A stretch of DNA of 64,000 nucleotides, taken from Beta vulgaris subsp. vulgaris (Eukaryota > Streptophyta > Magnoliopsida > Caryophyllales > Amaranthaceae). Shown piece after piece: positions 13,851-25,400 of this stretch. Position numbers and translations under genes: made by a program. The number at the start of each line of letters is the position of its first letter. The stretch's first letter is position 1. The notes under the pieces are model-generated. The model did not search any database. It saw only the letters and a program-made list of their open reading frames with translations, and was not told the origin of the DNA. The stretch is taken from contig NC_079206.1 of assembly GCF_026745355.1 (NCBI RefSeq), positions 13,376,279 through 13,440,278 on the forward strand. The letters are read 5' to 3'.

Positions 13851-16060
13851 TATATGTTATGAAAATTTTCCTTGATTTTGGCCAATAGTTACGACGTATG
13901 TTATGAGCACATGGCCAATAGTTGAGAACTTGAGATGGTTTATATTCAGGGCTAGCAAGAGAATGCACCCTTGGCCTGAAAGTATGGTTAAATGGGCTTA
14001 GATTGGTTACGGGATTTTCTCAATTTAGGTCAAGGTTGGTAACCAAGAAATTTAGAGCAAATTGGCTATGTTTAGAATATTGTTCTGAGTGTTAAGTCTC
14101 AAGTTGAACAAGGCAATCTTTGGCTTTTAGTTCCAAAAAGCGTTCATTGCTTTGGTCTTTCTTGGCTATATATATGATTCTGAATGCTTGTTGATGCAGA
14201 TTTTAGTGGAGGTTATTGAATCTTATCTGTTTCATGACTCAGCTTCCTCATTAGCTTCTCCCCACCTAATGAAATGAAGTGCCTGAGGCCCTGGATGTGT
14301 TTTCCTCTGAGAGGACATTGATATAACAATTAAATTCTGCCAAAATTATATAAAAGACATAGAAAACAAGCTGTCATTTTGGACTCTTTACCTTTTATTG
14401 TCTGATATATAGTAGTATTAGCTTATGAGGTTTGCCTTATGTTTGTCATTCATGCTAAGCTCCACTCCACCACTTTGTTTCCTCCTTGCTTTGGGAGTTA
14501 TAAGAGTACAACCTGCTTATATAAATGGGATTAAAGCTTTCACATTGTTGTTGTTTGGTCGAAGTTATTGTGTATATTATTTTTACTTTGTAGAAAGGAC
14601 AGTCAACAATGTTACCTATGGCTAAACTAGCTAGTGATCTAGTTAGGCTAAATGTGACTAGATTATCGCCTTATGCTAACGATTGGTATGTAGATTGTAC
14701 GATGTATATATTCTGTAAGAAAGTTTAATAGAATGTTTGGGGTACTAATTGTCTTGTTGAGCATGTCTACTCGTGAGGAACTTGAATTCCACTAGATGAA
14801 AACTCCAGTTTAAACTTATATAACCTTACTTGTGTTGGACGTACTCGATTAGCACCAATAGAAATGTCTATGGTATTGTTCCCCTCTCTTGAAACCTATA
14901 ATGAGTGGTATGAGAACTTCTCAAGTCAAACACATTATTTGAGAGATAGTTTAGGATAGGGTTGCATTCTATAAAATTGTCATTAATTATAATAAATTAC
15001 AAATGAATTCTTGATGTGTTTTAGTTGTTTTTCACAAAGGAACTCAGTCACCACAATTCCATTTTGTAAATACGCACTTCTTTTGTTCTTTTATAGTCAT
15101 TAATTTCTCTTTCATTGGAGGTTCTACTAATCATTATATGTCCATTTTCAGTAAATTCTCCGTTTTACATATCTAATTTTTTACATGGTGTGGTATTGAG
15201 GACCTTGTCTCTCACAAACTTTTTTCATTGTCTTGATACGTGTGGCCAAGTTATGTGTAGTGATGAATAAGGATATAAGCTCTGGCCAATTTTTGGGTTT
15301 CAACTAGTATTTTGGCCCGGACGTTGCTCCGGATTGGTACTGTTTTACAAACTTGATATGACTTTTTTCCCATTCCCATTAAAATATATTAAGGAAAACT
15401 TAACATTTAAAAGGTACAAATATAATAATGTGGACACTTATATCATGATTAAAAGTTGGTTGAGATGGTAATTGTATCATATATAATTGCAAGAGGTCAT
15501 GGGTTCAAATTTTGTTGCAAGCTAATTTTACTTTTGTTATTGACATGACTTGTCACTTGTGTATACATTATGAAGGTGCCATGTGGTGTGTCCGCGTGTA
15601 TACATACATTATCATGCCATTGTAGTAGGACAAAGACTGTTTCCTCTTGTTCATCAACTATTACTAACAATATGATTATGATTTGTCTAAGAACTGACTT
15701 GTTACTAATGTCTCTTTTAGTTCATTATGATTTACATATCTTAAAAGCGGAGAAATGCAAACTTATTTTGATTTGTTTTACTTGTTTGGTTTCCCTTGCT
15801 GAAGAGGGAGGTGACAAAGTGCACTACTGTTTTTAAGTTGTTTTCTTGTGATCGATGTAACAATATTTTAGCTCGACGTTCCAATAAATGCCTCAGTCGG
15901 CCAATCTCTCGATTTTGCTCGTCGCTGTCGTCGATAATAAGAGGTCATTGTTTTAGATGGCAAAAGTTGATGGCCTAAGTTGGGTTATGTTGTCATGTAA
16001 ATATTGTGCTATATGAATGTAAAGTAAACATAATATTCCATCCGATTCATAATATAAGTT
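13851..16060. other. Intergenic; possible tRNA-like retroposon remnant
   Basis: No supported ORF. At 15452-15525 the sequence GTTGGTTGAGATGGTAA ... GGGTTCAAATTTTG resembles pol III A and B boxes at SINE spacing, but no tail or duplication was found. At 15306-15335 the phrase TTGGCCCGGACGTTGCTCCGG resembles a motif that is frequent at the ends of dispersed plant repeats. The rest is AT-rich and unremarkable. Confidence 0.35.
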
Positions 16061-16504
16061 TTAGTGAAAGTATTGGGTCCGACCGTCTGACCCAAACATT
16101 TGGTCAGACGGGCTGACCCAAGTTCATTAAAACCCCTGCAAAAACTTTCAGAAAAAATCATCAATGGCAACTCGCACATCTTCAAATCTCTCTCCAACTT
16201 ACACGCCTTTCTCAAAACCCATCTTCCCCAAAACCCCTTTCACTACCCTCCTCTCTCTCCTCAAAACTCGCTCGACTCGCGGGTCACACGAGTCACCCCA
16301 CCCCCTCAACTCAACTCTTTTCTCTCTCCTCCAAAGTCAGCAATGGAGGTTACGACGACGGAGATGGTGGACGAGGTTCGGTGGACGTTCGTGAGTGGAA
16401 AGACGCGGAGTTATGAGTGGAGAGTAAGTCTAGAGAGAGAAGAGGTTAAGACATAGAAATAAGTTACTTTCATTTAGAAGTAAGTTGCTTTCATTTAGAA
16501 GTAA

Positions 16505-17065
16505 GGGTATGTTCTCCCCAGCTTATTTTCAGTTCAGTTCAGTTCAATTCAATTCAGTTCAGATCAGTTCAGTTCAGTTCAGATTAGTTTAGTTTGATTC
16601 AGTTCAGTTCAATTCAGTTCAAATTAGTTCAGTTCAGATCAGTTCAGTTCAGTTCAGCTCTTGACAATACTTTTAGGGCCTGTTCTCCCCAGCTTATTTT
16701 CAGTTCAGTTCAATTCAATTCAGTCCAGTTCAATTCAATTCAGTTCAGTTCAGACCAGTTCAGTTCAGTTCAGCTCTTGACAATACTTTTACTCTCACAT
16801 ATCACTATTCATTTCAGTTCAGTTCAGTTCAATTCAGTTCAGATCAGTTCAGTTCAATTCAGTTCAGTTCAATTCAGTTCATTTCAGTTCAGTTCAGTTC
16901 AGTTCAATTCAGTTCAGTTCAGTTCAGTTCAGTTCAGTTCAGTTCAGCTGTTTTATGCCGAAGAGAACATGCCCTTACTCTCACATATCACTATTCATTT
17001 CAGTTTAGTTCAATTCAATTTAGTTCAGTTCAGTCCAGCTGTTTTATGCCGAAGAGAACAGGCCC
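16505..17065. mobile_element. Tourist-like MITE expanded by TTCAG repeats
   Basis: The left end is GGGTATGTTCTCCCCAGC at 16505 and the right end, reverse-complemented, is GGGCCTGTTCTCTTCGGC at 17065; both are flanked by TAA (16502-16504 and 17066-17068), the target duplication of PIF/Harbinger-Tourist elements. An internal left terminus recurs at 16676 (GGGCCTGTTCTCCCCAGC) and an internal right terminus ends at 16974, so the unit has been partly duplicated or nested. Most of the interior is a TTCAG/TTCAA pentanucleotide array that grew out of the subterminal sequence. Confidence 0.75.
16527..17035. repeat. TTCAG pentanucleotide array
   Basis: Long runs of TTCAG with TTCAA, TTTAG and ATCAG variants in four blocks, interrupted by MITE ends and by CTCTTGACAATACTTTTA and CTCTCACATATCACTATTCA spacers. 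A 178-codon ORF (16594-17130) arises only because the five-base unit avoids stops in one frame; its Phe/Gln/Ser/Val repeat is not evidence of a protein. Confidence 0.9.
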
Positions 17066-17177
17066 TAAGTTGCTTTCATTTAGAAGTAAATTGCTTTCAT
17101 TTACTTAAATTTTGTTTTCAGTTAGAATAAAACACGTAAATGAAACAATAAGATAAGTAACTGAACTTAAAAGACAT

Positions 17178-17335
17178 CCAACTGAAATTTTTTTGAAACC
17201 AATTGAACAAAAATCGAAACCAACTGAAAAAAGTTTGAAACCAACTGAACAAAAATTGAAACCAACTGAAAAAAAAATTTGAAACCAATTGAAAAAAAAT
17301 TGAAACCAACTGAAAAAAATTGAAACCAACTGAAA
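17178..17335. repeat. Short A-rich tandem repeat
   Basis: About seven degenerate units of 18-23 bp on the pattern AAACCAACTGAAAAAAATTG. Frames across it encode repeated WFQFFS-like strings on the minus strand, which I regard as artefacts. Confidence 0.8.
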
Positions 17336-17448
17336 GTCGTCCGACCAAAGAGTATGGTCGGACGGTCTGACACAATACCTTCTCTAAGTTATATATTTTT
17401 TAGGAGTTAAATATTATAATTTTTTGACCAAATATTCTTATTAATGTA

Positions 17449-17664
17449 CTTCTTCCGTAACAAAATAGATGTTATACTTTCAAAAACACACTTTTCTAGG
17501 CAATTTTTTTGAATAGGAGAGAGATAGAGAGAAAGAAAAAAAAAGGAGACCCATGTGATAGGAGAGAGATAGAGATATTGTTGCCTAAAAATAAAGGAAA
17601 TATAACATATATTTTGTTACAACCATATTTAGAAAGTGTAACATCTATTTTGTTATGAAAGAAG
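17449..17664. mobile_element. Stowaway-type MITE (216 bp)
   Basis: Inverted ends CTTCTTCCGTAACAAAATAG and, reverse-complemented, CTTCTTTCATAACAAAATAG continue as ATGTTATACTTTC and ATGTTACACTTTC. TA flanks both sides (17447-17448 and 17665-17666), the mariner/Stowaway target duplication. Interior is AT-rich and non-coding. Confidence 0.8.
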
Positions 17665-18949
17665 TATATCAAAAACGATACTCATTTGAAAGTTTGTTAG
17701 ATTTGTTTTAATATGTACTTTCTTAATATCAACTTTTTATATTAATTATTAATAGGAAAATAGAAATATAGGAGGTCAAAAGTATGTTTTAGAGATTGTG
17801 TAAAAGGAAACATTACTTATATTATGAGATACCGACTACTTTATATTTTTGCCAATCATGTATTCAGTTGATTTTGGTTTCCATTCTTGCTCTTGTTGTA
17901 CGTGAGAGAAAGAACTAGTAGTTGTATAGTAACATTACCCTTTTTTTATCACATAAAATATGTATCATGTATGTTAGGAAATGTAGATTTGGAAAGTTTC
18001 TTACTGTATGTTTCTAATTTTCTTGATTTTGAACTAAGTCAACGGGACAAAAAATAAAAAACAATATATGCATGAAGTTAGATCAAAGGATCCTTTTTAT
18101 AAAGGGAGGGACTCGTATTTATTAAGCGATGACTGATGATGAGTCATCTGGTCCATTTTATATGCACTGTGCACAACTGCACATGTTTTGTTCTTACATT
18201 TACATCTTTAGATTTTTCCACATCATGCTGAATCATTTGGTCGAAAACAAAACAATAAAATGGGGTTGATCAACCACTCATTTGCATCCACATTTCACTG
18301 TCAGATTGAGTGCCATGTAAGCACCGTGTCATTGCATGGTGCAAAATTATACTTCCTCCCTTTTTTTTAGAATCCATTTTGACTTTTGATACTATTTATA
18401 TGTATAACTTTGACTATCTTTTGTGATTTATATTTAAAAAAATATATAGTCATGTGGGATCTTGATAGATACGTCTCAATATTTATTTTCATAATATCAA
18501 CTTTTTGTAATTTTTACTTATTGATAATTAGAGATATACATATTTAAAATAATGCATTGACATGTGTGTTCAAGAAAAATGGAGCAGTGATAAAAATGTA
18601 GTATATGTTTATAAAACTTCTAATTAGGTCTTGTTCGATCATGTATCAACTATACATATCCATATGATTGATTAAACATTTCCATTTTCGCATAGCCCAT
18701 GAAACGGCGCTATCAATCAATCTTATATGCTAATCCTTTAATAAGTCATTTATGTCCAATTTAATGACTTAGATTAAAAACTCAAATATTCAATGAATTG
18801 TGTTCATTTATGACGTTTCATTCATCAAATCACATATTTGACAAAACCAATTAATTCAAGATATATTTTAGACATTTTATTTAATACCAAACCAAAACTA
18901 AATAAGACAAAATTCATAAACATAAATAGCAAACCATGTCTCTACATTG
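17665..18949. other. Intergenic with a decayed MITE at 18352-18600
   Basis: From 18352 (ACTTCCTCCC after a TA) to about 18600 the sequence has Stowaway-like character (shared phrases with 13325-13545, such as tagtcatgtgggatcttg) but the right inverted end is lost. From about 18600 to 18949 the sequence probably belongs to the 3' untranslated part of the copia element that follows, though no 3' LTR copy was found. No gene is supported. Confidence 0.4.
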
Positions 18950-18959
18950 TAACAAGTTT

Positions 18960-20500
18960 TTCTAAACCCAGTACAATCTAAAGCCACTCTAACATTTGCT
19001 TCAAGCCTATAGCCCTAGCGTGAAACTCATGCTTGGGTTGAGGTAGGGGTTTAGTTAGCGGATCACCCACATTTTCATCCACGTGAACTTTGCAGATCCT
19101 GACATCCTGTCAACTATCTCTCGAATGAGGTGAAACTTCCTCATTACATGTTTGGACTTGTTATGTGATCTCAGCTCTTTTGCTTGCGCAATGACACCAT
19201 TGTCGTCACAGAACAACTCAATCCCTTCCGGAGCACTAGTTATGATATCTAGCTATGTCAAGAACTTTATCCAAACTGCTTTCTTAGCTGCTTAAACCGC
19301 TGCTAAACAGTTTGATTCTTTGCTTTGAGATCTTCCAGCTCAGTGCTCTTCCATTTAGACGAAAGACGTACCCTAACTGAGAGCGGTAATCATCTCTGTC
19401 GGTTTGGAAGCTTGCATCAGTAAAACCTTCAACAACCAACCCACTTTGTCCTTCATAGCCTAAGAACAAGCCTTTAGTCCTCCTCAAGTACTTAAGGATG
19501 CTCTTAGCTGCAGTCCAGTGTGCTTCTCCTGGATTTGCTTGGAACCTGCTACACATGCTCAAGGCATATGCAACATATGGTCGACTACTTATCATGGCAT
19601 ACATGATAGATCCTATAGCCAAAGCATAAGGGATGCTACTCATTCGCTTTAACTCATCAGGCTCAGTCGGGAACTGACTCTTGCTAAGAGATAAGCCATG
19701 TGACATGGGAACGAATCCTCTCTTTGAGTTTTCCATGTTGAACTTTGCAAGAAATTTATCAATATAAGTTTCTTGACTTAGTCCAATCATCCTTCGAGAC
19801 CTATCTCTATGGATTTCAATTACCAGTATGTACTCAACTTCTCCAAGGTCCTTCATGGAGAAACAACTTTTCAACCATTCCATGACTAACTCAAGCATTG
19901 GTATGTCATTTTCCATGAGTAGTATATCATCTACATACAGAACCAAGAAGACTAAGCTGCTCCCACTAAACTTCTTGTAAACACAAGCTTCTTTTCGCTT
20001 TTGAAAACCAAATTGTTTGATTGCCTATCAAACGAATTCCAGCTCCGAGATGCTGCTTCAATCCATAAATGGATCTCGAAGCTTGCAAACCCTTTTAGGA
20101 TTTTCTGGATCTTCAAAACCTTCAGGTTGTGTCATGTACACATCCTCATTCAAGAACCCATTCAAGAATGCGGTTTTGACATCCATCTGCCAAATTTCGT
20201 AATCATAAATGCAGCAATGCTAAAAGTATCCGAATTGCATTGACTTAAGCATTGCTACTGGAGAAAAGGTCTCATCATAGTCTATACCATGAATATGCTT
20301 GAATCCTTTTGCAACATCTTGCTTTGTAGACATAGACATTTCCATCTTTGTCTGTTTTCAATTTGAACACCCACTTGCATCCAATAGGGTTAACCCCATC
20401 AGGCAAGTCAACAGGTCCAAACTTTATTCGTAGACATGGAGTCTAACTCGGACTTCATGGCCTCAAGCCATTTTTCAGAGTCTGGGCTCGTCAAAACTTA
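18960..20500 (-). pseudogene. copia reverse transcriptase and RNase H, broken
   Basis: The open part at 19284-19946 starts with the RT active-site block LYVDDILL and continues through FSMKDLGEVEYIL, GLSQETYIDKFL, YALAIGSIMYAM and FTDASFQ (start of the RNase H-like part). Below 19284 other frames keep ELFCDDNGVIAQAKE and SKHVMRKFHLIRE, the end of copia RNase H. Above 19946 other frames keep GCKWVFKLKTD and SIYGLKQ, the beginning of the RT. At least several frameshifts separate these pieces. The family is a common plant copia; I do not assign the lineage. Confidence 0.9.
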
Positions 20501-20737
20501 TTTATAGGTAGTAGGTTCTGAATTCTCCAAAATCATAATTTCAGAGTTTTCAGTTAACAGGAAACCAACCAACCTCTTATTTGGAATCCTCGGTCTACTT
20601 GACCTACGCGGGGCCTGAGCATCAAGAGAAATGTTTTCTTCAACTTCTTGAAGATTTTCGCTTGAATTAGATTCAAGTGGGATGGTAGGAGGTTCACGCG
20701 TTGAATACATCATCTCCTGAACTTGACTTTCGTTTTG

Positions 20738-21921
20738 TCAGGCCGTCTCTGATATGGTGTGAAACATGCCCAGTTGTTGCTCATCTCGAATTTCTTCGAG
20801 TATTATTTTACTCCCACTTGTCTTTCTAGAAACAAATTCCTTTAAAAGAAAGGCATCATCACGACCAACAAACACTTTGTTCTCTTGACGGTTATAGAAG
20901 TAATAACCCCTTGTCTCTTTTCGGTATCCTACAAAGAGACATTTATCTGACTTGGGTGCAAGTTTGTCTGATAGTGACCGCTGTACATAGACCTCCATCC
21001 CCAGATTTAAGAAAAGACAAGTTGGAGTTTTCCATTCCATAACTCATATGGAGTCTTTTCTACAGCCTTTGACGGTTGAGTCCTATTAGTGTGTGTGCAG
21101 CTGTTTCGAGAGCATATCCCAAAAAAAAAATCGGAAGATCAGCAAGACTCATCATTGATCGAGCCATATGCAGTAAGGTCCGATTCGTCCTTTCAGATAC
21201 ACCATTTAACTGCAGTGTTCTTGGTGGAGTTAATTGTGAAAGAATTCCACAATCCTTTAATGATATCAAATCTTGGCTCAAATATCCCACCACAGTACGA
21301 TCACAGTGTTTTTATTGTCTTACCAAGTTGATTCTGTACTTCATTTGGAACTCTTTGAATTTTCAAAAGATTCCGACTAGTTTCATTAAGTAAATATCCA
21401 TATCTACTCAAATCATCAGTGAAGGTAATGAAGTATTTAAACCCTCCCCTTGCCTTTGTGCTCATAGGACCACAAACATCTATATGTATGAGGCCTAAGA
21501 GATATCTGGCCTTTTCACCTTTTTCTGTAAACGGTGAATTTGTCATCTTACCCATTAAGCATGTTTCACATATATCAAATGATTTGAAATCAAATGATGG
21601 AAGAATACCATCCTTTAGTAACTTTTGGATCGCTTTTGGTTTATATGACCCATTCCAATGTCAAATGTTGTTAGGTTGAATCATTTGATTTTGTTTCTTG
21701 CTATCTATGTTATAGACTTATACTGACCTATCAAGCACATATAAGTCATTTATCAATTTAGCTCTAGCATAGAACATATTATTGTAGGAAATGGAACAAC
21801 ACTTGTTCTTAATTTCAAAACAAAATCCTTCAGAATCCAAAACAGAAACAAAATTTATGTTCTTAGTTATCCAAGGAAAAAAATAACAATTATTGAGTTC
21901 TAAAACCAACCCAAATGGCAA
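20738..21921 (-). pseudogene. copia GAG-pre-integrase and integrase, broken
   Basis: Pieces in different frames: 21718-21921 matches the pre-integrase region (ARAKLINDLYVLD); 21301-21555 holds the start of the integrase core (DVCGPMSTKARGGFKYFITFTDD with the first catalytic Asp; here broken up only for quoting); 21060-21293 holds LTPPRTLQLNGVSERTNRTL with the catalytic Glu context; 20738-21040 is the post-integrase part (SDKCLFVGY and RGYYFYN). Frameshifts and stops lie between them, so no integrase is made. Confidence 0.88.
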
Positions 21922-22084
21922 ATGCAGACTATAGCTTCATACGACAAGTGCAACAACCCGTGCTCTATTTCCAACGCGCAACTTTACCTCGCCCTTTGTC
22001 AGCTTCCTACTTCTTTTAGTTCATGCACATCATTAACTATCTGAGAACCACAACCGGTATTCAATACCATAAAGAAGTAGAAGT

Positions 22085-22946
22085 TTAATTGATTTCTATA
22101 ACAAATATACCTGAAGTGGAAGCTTTAGACTTCTTTTCCTCCAAGTATAGAGGGCAGTTCCTCTTCCAGTGTCCTATCTTGTGATAATGGATGCACTCGA
22201 CGACCTTTGGCTTGGCGGTGGGCTTGGGTTTTTCAGCAACAACAACTTGCTTGCCTTTGTCCTTCTTTCCTTCCCATTTCTTCTTGAAACCCTTTCCATA
22301 ATGAACCATCAAAACCTCTTTCTTTGGTTCCTTCGGGATGTTCCTCTCAGCACTAAGCAATAACCCATGCAGCTCTTAGAAAGTCTTTTCAGACTCATTC
22401 ATGTTGAAGGTCATCCGGAACTGATTGAAATTATGAGGCAACGAATGGAGAATGATGTCAGTAGCTAACTCAACCCTATAAGGGAATCCAAATCGTTCCA
22501 TATTTTCGAAAAGACCCATCATAGGGAAAACATGGGGCCAACAACTTGACCCGACTTCATGTGACATTCCAGTATCTCACTGCTAGTCTCTACCGCTCAA
22601 CTCGGGCCTGAATTTGGAACATGGTACGCATTTCTTGCATGATGGTATAAGTATCCTTGGTTTCGAACCTCTTGTGGAGGTACGACTCCATGGCTGCTAT
22701 CATCAGGCAAGTGATTGGTATAGACTTATCATTGGCCTACTTAACACGACGTTTTTCAGCTTCAGTCGATTCATCAGTAATCACAGGAAGTGGGATTTCT
22801 AAGACATCCTCTCAACCTTCAAACCTCTTCTTCTTCTTCTTCTTCTTCTTCTTCTTCTTCTTCTTCTTCTTCTTCTTCTTCTTCTTCTTCTTCTTCTTCT
22901 TCTTGTTGTTGTTGTGGTTGTGGTGGTTGTTGTTGTTGTTGTTGTG
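22085..22946 (-). pseudogene. copia gag with zinc knuckle, broken
   Basis: From right to left on the minus strand: a poly-Glu stretch encoded by the GAA microsatellite, then readable blocks TDESTEAEKRR, KRFETKDTYTIMQEMRTMFQ and QARVER, then 22376-22567 (PYRVELATDIILHSLP, FNMNESEKTF) and 22085-22360 (LLSAERNIPKEP-type sequence and the knuckle CIHYHKIGHWKRNC, a CCHC motif whose second cysteine has become His). Several stops interrupt the frame between blocks. Confidence 0.88.
22826..22946. repeat. CTT/GTT trinucleotide microsatellite
   Basis: About 26 uninterrupted CTT units (22826-22903) followed by GTT and GGT units. It lies at the start of the copia gag and encodes poly-Glu in the gag direction. 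Poly-Phe ORFs on the plus strand are artefacts. Confidence 0.95.
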
Positions 22947-22960
22947 GGACCTAAGTTTAT

Positions 22961-24469
22961 TATGTTGTTATGAATTAGTGAATTCTAGCGCATTGATAAC
23001 CAACATACAATAAACATATAAGCATTTTAAATATTAATAAAATGCAAGAAAAATATGATCTAGTATGCATGGCCCCTAATCCTAAGAATTTAGCATCATG
23101 GGCTCCTCCTTGGACTCTTCATGGATCTCCATCCATCTTAGCCATAGGTCTTCTTTTGATAAGCTCGTCTTTGGATTACATAAATATCAAAAGAATTTAA
23201 ATAATATCTAAATTAAATAAATTACAAACTTCTCAACGATACGCATATCGTATTTAAATTACAAGAATACATCACGATATGTATATCGTATTTAATTTTC
23301 TAACTTAAATTTGAGTCATACTAGTCATTCATAGCAATTATATCAAATATAAAAAGCCACATAATAATATCACATATTATACTTGCCAAAAATCAAAATA
23401 TCAAATATTCTTAAATAAAGCAAGAGGATTAAATATTTAAGAAATTTCTAACCACCTAAAGATTCTATCCTAGAAAATCTAGCCTACTAATTTTAATTAG
23501 ATTAAAGAATAAAATTATGGAATTATTTAACTGAAAATCTGTTTAATATTCTGAAAATCTGTTGTAATGATTTTTCCAATTTTTTTTGAAAGCAGCAAAA
23601 CGTGGTTAGCAAGCCACGCTGCTGCTGTCGCAGCTCCTGCGTTGTGCTGCTACTGCTGTCGCAGCCCTTGGTTGCCCTCCCTTGACCACCTGGAGCAGCC
23701 ACCGTGGCCCCACTCGTCGGTGGTTGCACCACCCAGCCGTGGCTGCTCCTCCTCCCTCCTTTTTTTTGTTTTTGTGGAATTAAATTAAATTACAACCTTT
23801 TGTAAAATAATTTAGTGATCAAAATAAATTAAACATAAACTCCATTATGCCTAATTCTGAAAATTAATTGAAAACTTCATTTTAATTAATTTTAGAGCTA
23901 TTCTTATCAATTAAACTTAAAATCACATAAAAAACTCCTTTTAAATGATTGATTTGTCATACATAAAGAATTTAAATATGAAAAATCAGATTAATTATAT
24001 GCACATAATTTTCGGAATTTACATAAAATCTCTATTTTAATTAATTTTAGCATTATTCACATAAAGTAATTAATCTCTAATTCACATAAAACTTCTTTTA
24101 CATGAATTAATTTTCATACATAAACAATTTTAAACATGAAAATTAGATGAATAATATGAATTTAACTCCCCAAATTTTCGAAAAATTTGAGATCTAAAAT
24201 TACAATTGAATTTCGAAATTAGGGTTTTTTATTTTAAAAAATTCGGCCACTCCAATTATTTTTTCGAATTGCATAAATTTTTTTAAGGTCAAATTAATTA
24301 AAATTTTTGGCCATTATTAACAAAATTTAAGCAAATTAAATATCCATTTAATTGATTAAATTATATTAAACACTTCATAATTCAATCTCTCCCCTTAATC
24401 AAATTAAAGCTAGTCAAACACATCAAAATAAATCTAAATATTATGACCAAAAACCTATATGCAAGAGGC
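22961..24469. other. AT-rich leader of the copia element
   Basis: No gene supported. Notable parts are a pair of similar short phrases at 23239-23290 (cgatacgcatatcgta, cgatatgtatatcgta) and a GC-rich patch at 23590-23755 with repeated GCTGCTGCTGTCGCAGC-type sequence. The rest is low-complexity AT-rich sequence. Confidence 0.5.
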
Positions 24470-24486
24470 TAAAGCTGATACCTCTG
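24470..24486 (-). other. Degenerate primer-binding site
   Basis: On the minus strand this reads AGGTATCAGCTTTAGCC next to the LTR end CCTACA. It resembles the tRNA-Met-complementary TGGTATCAGAGCC with several changes. Position between LTR and leader supports the reading. Confidence 0.5.
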
Positions 24487-25110
24487 TAGGAATTTAGGTA
24501 CCATAAGCGGAATTTCATGAATCATATTCATAAGCACTGAAACATGATCACATGCATATACAATCAAGGATCACATAATAATTTAGAATTATCCTTTGAA
24601 GCGTGATTTCCACAAAACTTGTTATAATCCGGAGATAGAACTGCAACCGTGATTCCTCTACTTGGTCCACCAATCCAGATCAACACTCCACCAATACTAG
24701 TTGGAAGGAAGAAGTTTTTCTTCATCTCTTGGAGAATAACGTGGCTTTTTAGAGAAAAGGAGAGAGAAGAATATTGAGAGATCTTGTATCTTTTTCTTGT
24801 GATTACCTAACTAATATACAAGTATATTTAGGTTAGGCAATCCCTTTTTTCTCTCTCTTGGCCGGCCACCCTAGAGTCCTTTATGGGCTTTAGGTTTTTC
24901 TTTTGTTGATCCAAATCTTATATGTGATCTTATAAGATCCATTTAATTGAGTTTCGGATTTATAATTTACTAACACGAAGTTCGATTGCATTTTCTAGGA
25001 AGACATATAGACGATCCAATTTGATAAACTTATTATCTCCATAATACGATCCATATTATATTTAGTAATTTCATTAAAGTCGAGACATAATTGCTTCGAT
25101 TCTTTGACAT
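24487..25110 (-). mobile_element. Probable 5' LTR of the copia element
   Basis: Begins TG at 24487 beside the primer-binding site (so the LTR ends in CA on the minus strand). It contains a likely transcribed part with CT-rich sequence and phrases such as ggtggaccaagtagaggaatc on the minus strand. The outer boundary is uncertain; a CA near 25110 is my best guess because an unrelated dispersed repeat starts there. No second copy is available to confirm it. Confidence 0.45.
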
Positions 25111-25400
25111 CTTCCTTGGTCTCAAAGTTGGCAAGCGGTTATTCTTAAAAGATATGCTGTAGGAGAAATATCTACCAATCGACATATAGGTCTTTGTTCC
25201 CAAGCAGGTATCGTTGTTTTTGTTTTGCTGTAGATGTTTCTGAAGTGGAAATGACTCACCCATTGCCATTGACTTCTTCACACCAACTTTTCTTTGGGTT
25301 ATCGGAGATGGTTCTCTGCATTGGTTTTCGTATCTTTTTCATGTTTTTTGTTTCAAAGAGCAAGGTCTAAGAAGATTACTAATCAACATCTATACGTGTT
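25111..25400. repeat. Dispersed repeat, copy 1
   Basis: Diverged relative of 26330-26650. Shared phrases in the same order: tggc/cggtaagtg..ttattcttaaaa, gaaatatctaccaatcgaca, gtttgcagtggatgttt-like, ctgaagtggaaatgactcacc, ccaacttttctttgggtt, and tcaaagagcaaggtctaa. The minus strand is open for 82 codons (25033-25281), but I recognise no domain. It could be a pseudogene fragment or an unknown repeat. Confidence 0.6.

Larger units (their letters stand above)
16061..17387. mobile_element. Compound inverted-repeat element around TTCAG array
   Basis: Ends form inverted repeats: left TTAGTGAAAGTATTGGG then TCCGACCGTCTGACC; right, reverse-complemented, TTAGAGAAGGTATTGTG then TCAGACCGTCCGACC. Each end repeats the GACCGTCTGACC-type motif a second time in inverted form, making a small hairpin. 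Inside, 16164-16394 has an open frame beginning MATRTSSNLSPTY that looks like a Ser/Thr-rich targeting-peptide start, possibly a captured exon, but it has no recognisable domain. The element also contains a Tourist-like MITE and an AAACCAACTGAA tandem repeat. No transposase is present and the target duplication is unclear. Confidence 0.55.
18950..25110 (-). mobile_element. Decayed Ty1/copia retrotransposon
   Basis: Minus-strand element in copia order, from right to left: LTR-like sequence (24487-25110), a degenerate primer-binding site, a long AT-rich leader, gag, integrase, reverse transcriptase and RNase H. Integrase before RT is the copia order. All coding parts are broken by stops and frameshifts, so this is an old, immobile copy. 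I could not find a matching 3' LTR near 18600-18950; it may be lost or too diverged. The leader of about 1.5 kb between primer site and gag is long and may contain a further insertion, for example the GC-rich patch at 23580-23760. Confidence 0.8.

Noticed and set aside
16594..17130. 178-codon ORF rich in Phe, Gln, Ser and Val
   Set aside because: It results from the TTCAG pentanucleotide array; a five-base unit gives a five-residue protein repeat without stop codons. No start context or domain.
22657..23013. 118-codon ORF with long poly-Phe
   Set aside because: Antisense reading of the CTT microsatellite inside the copia gag.
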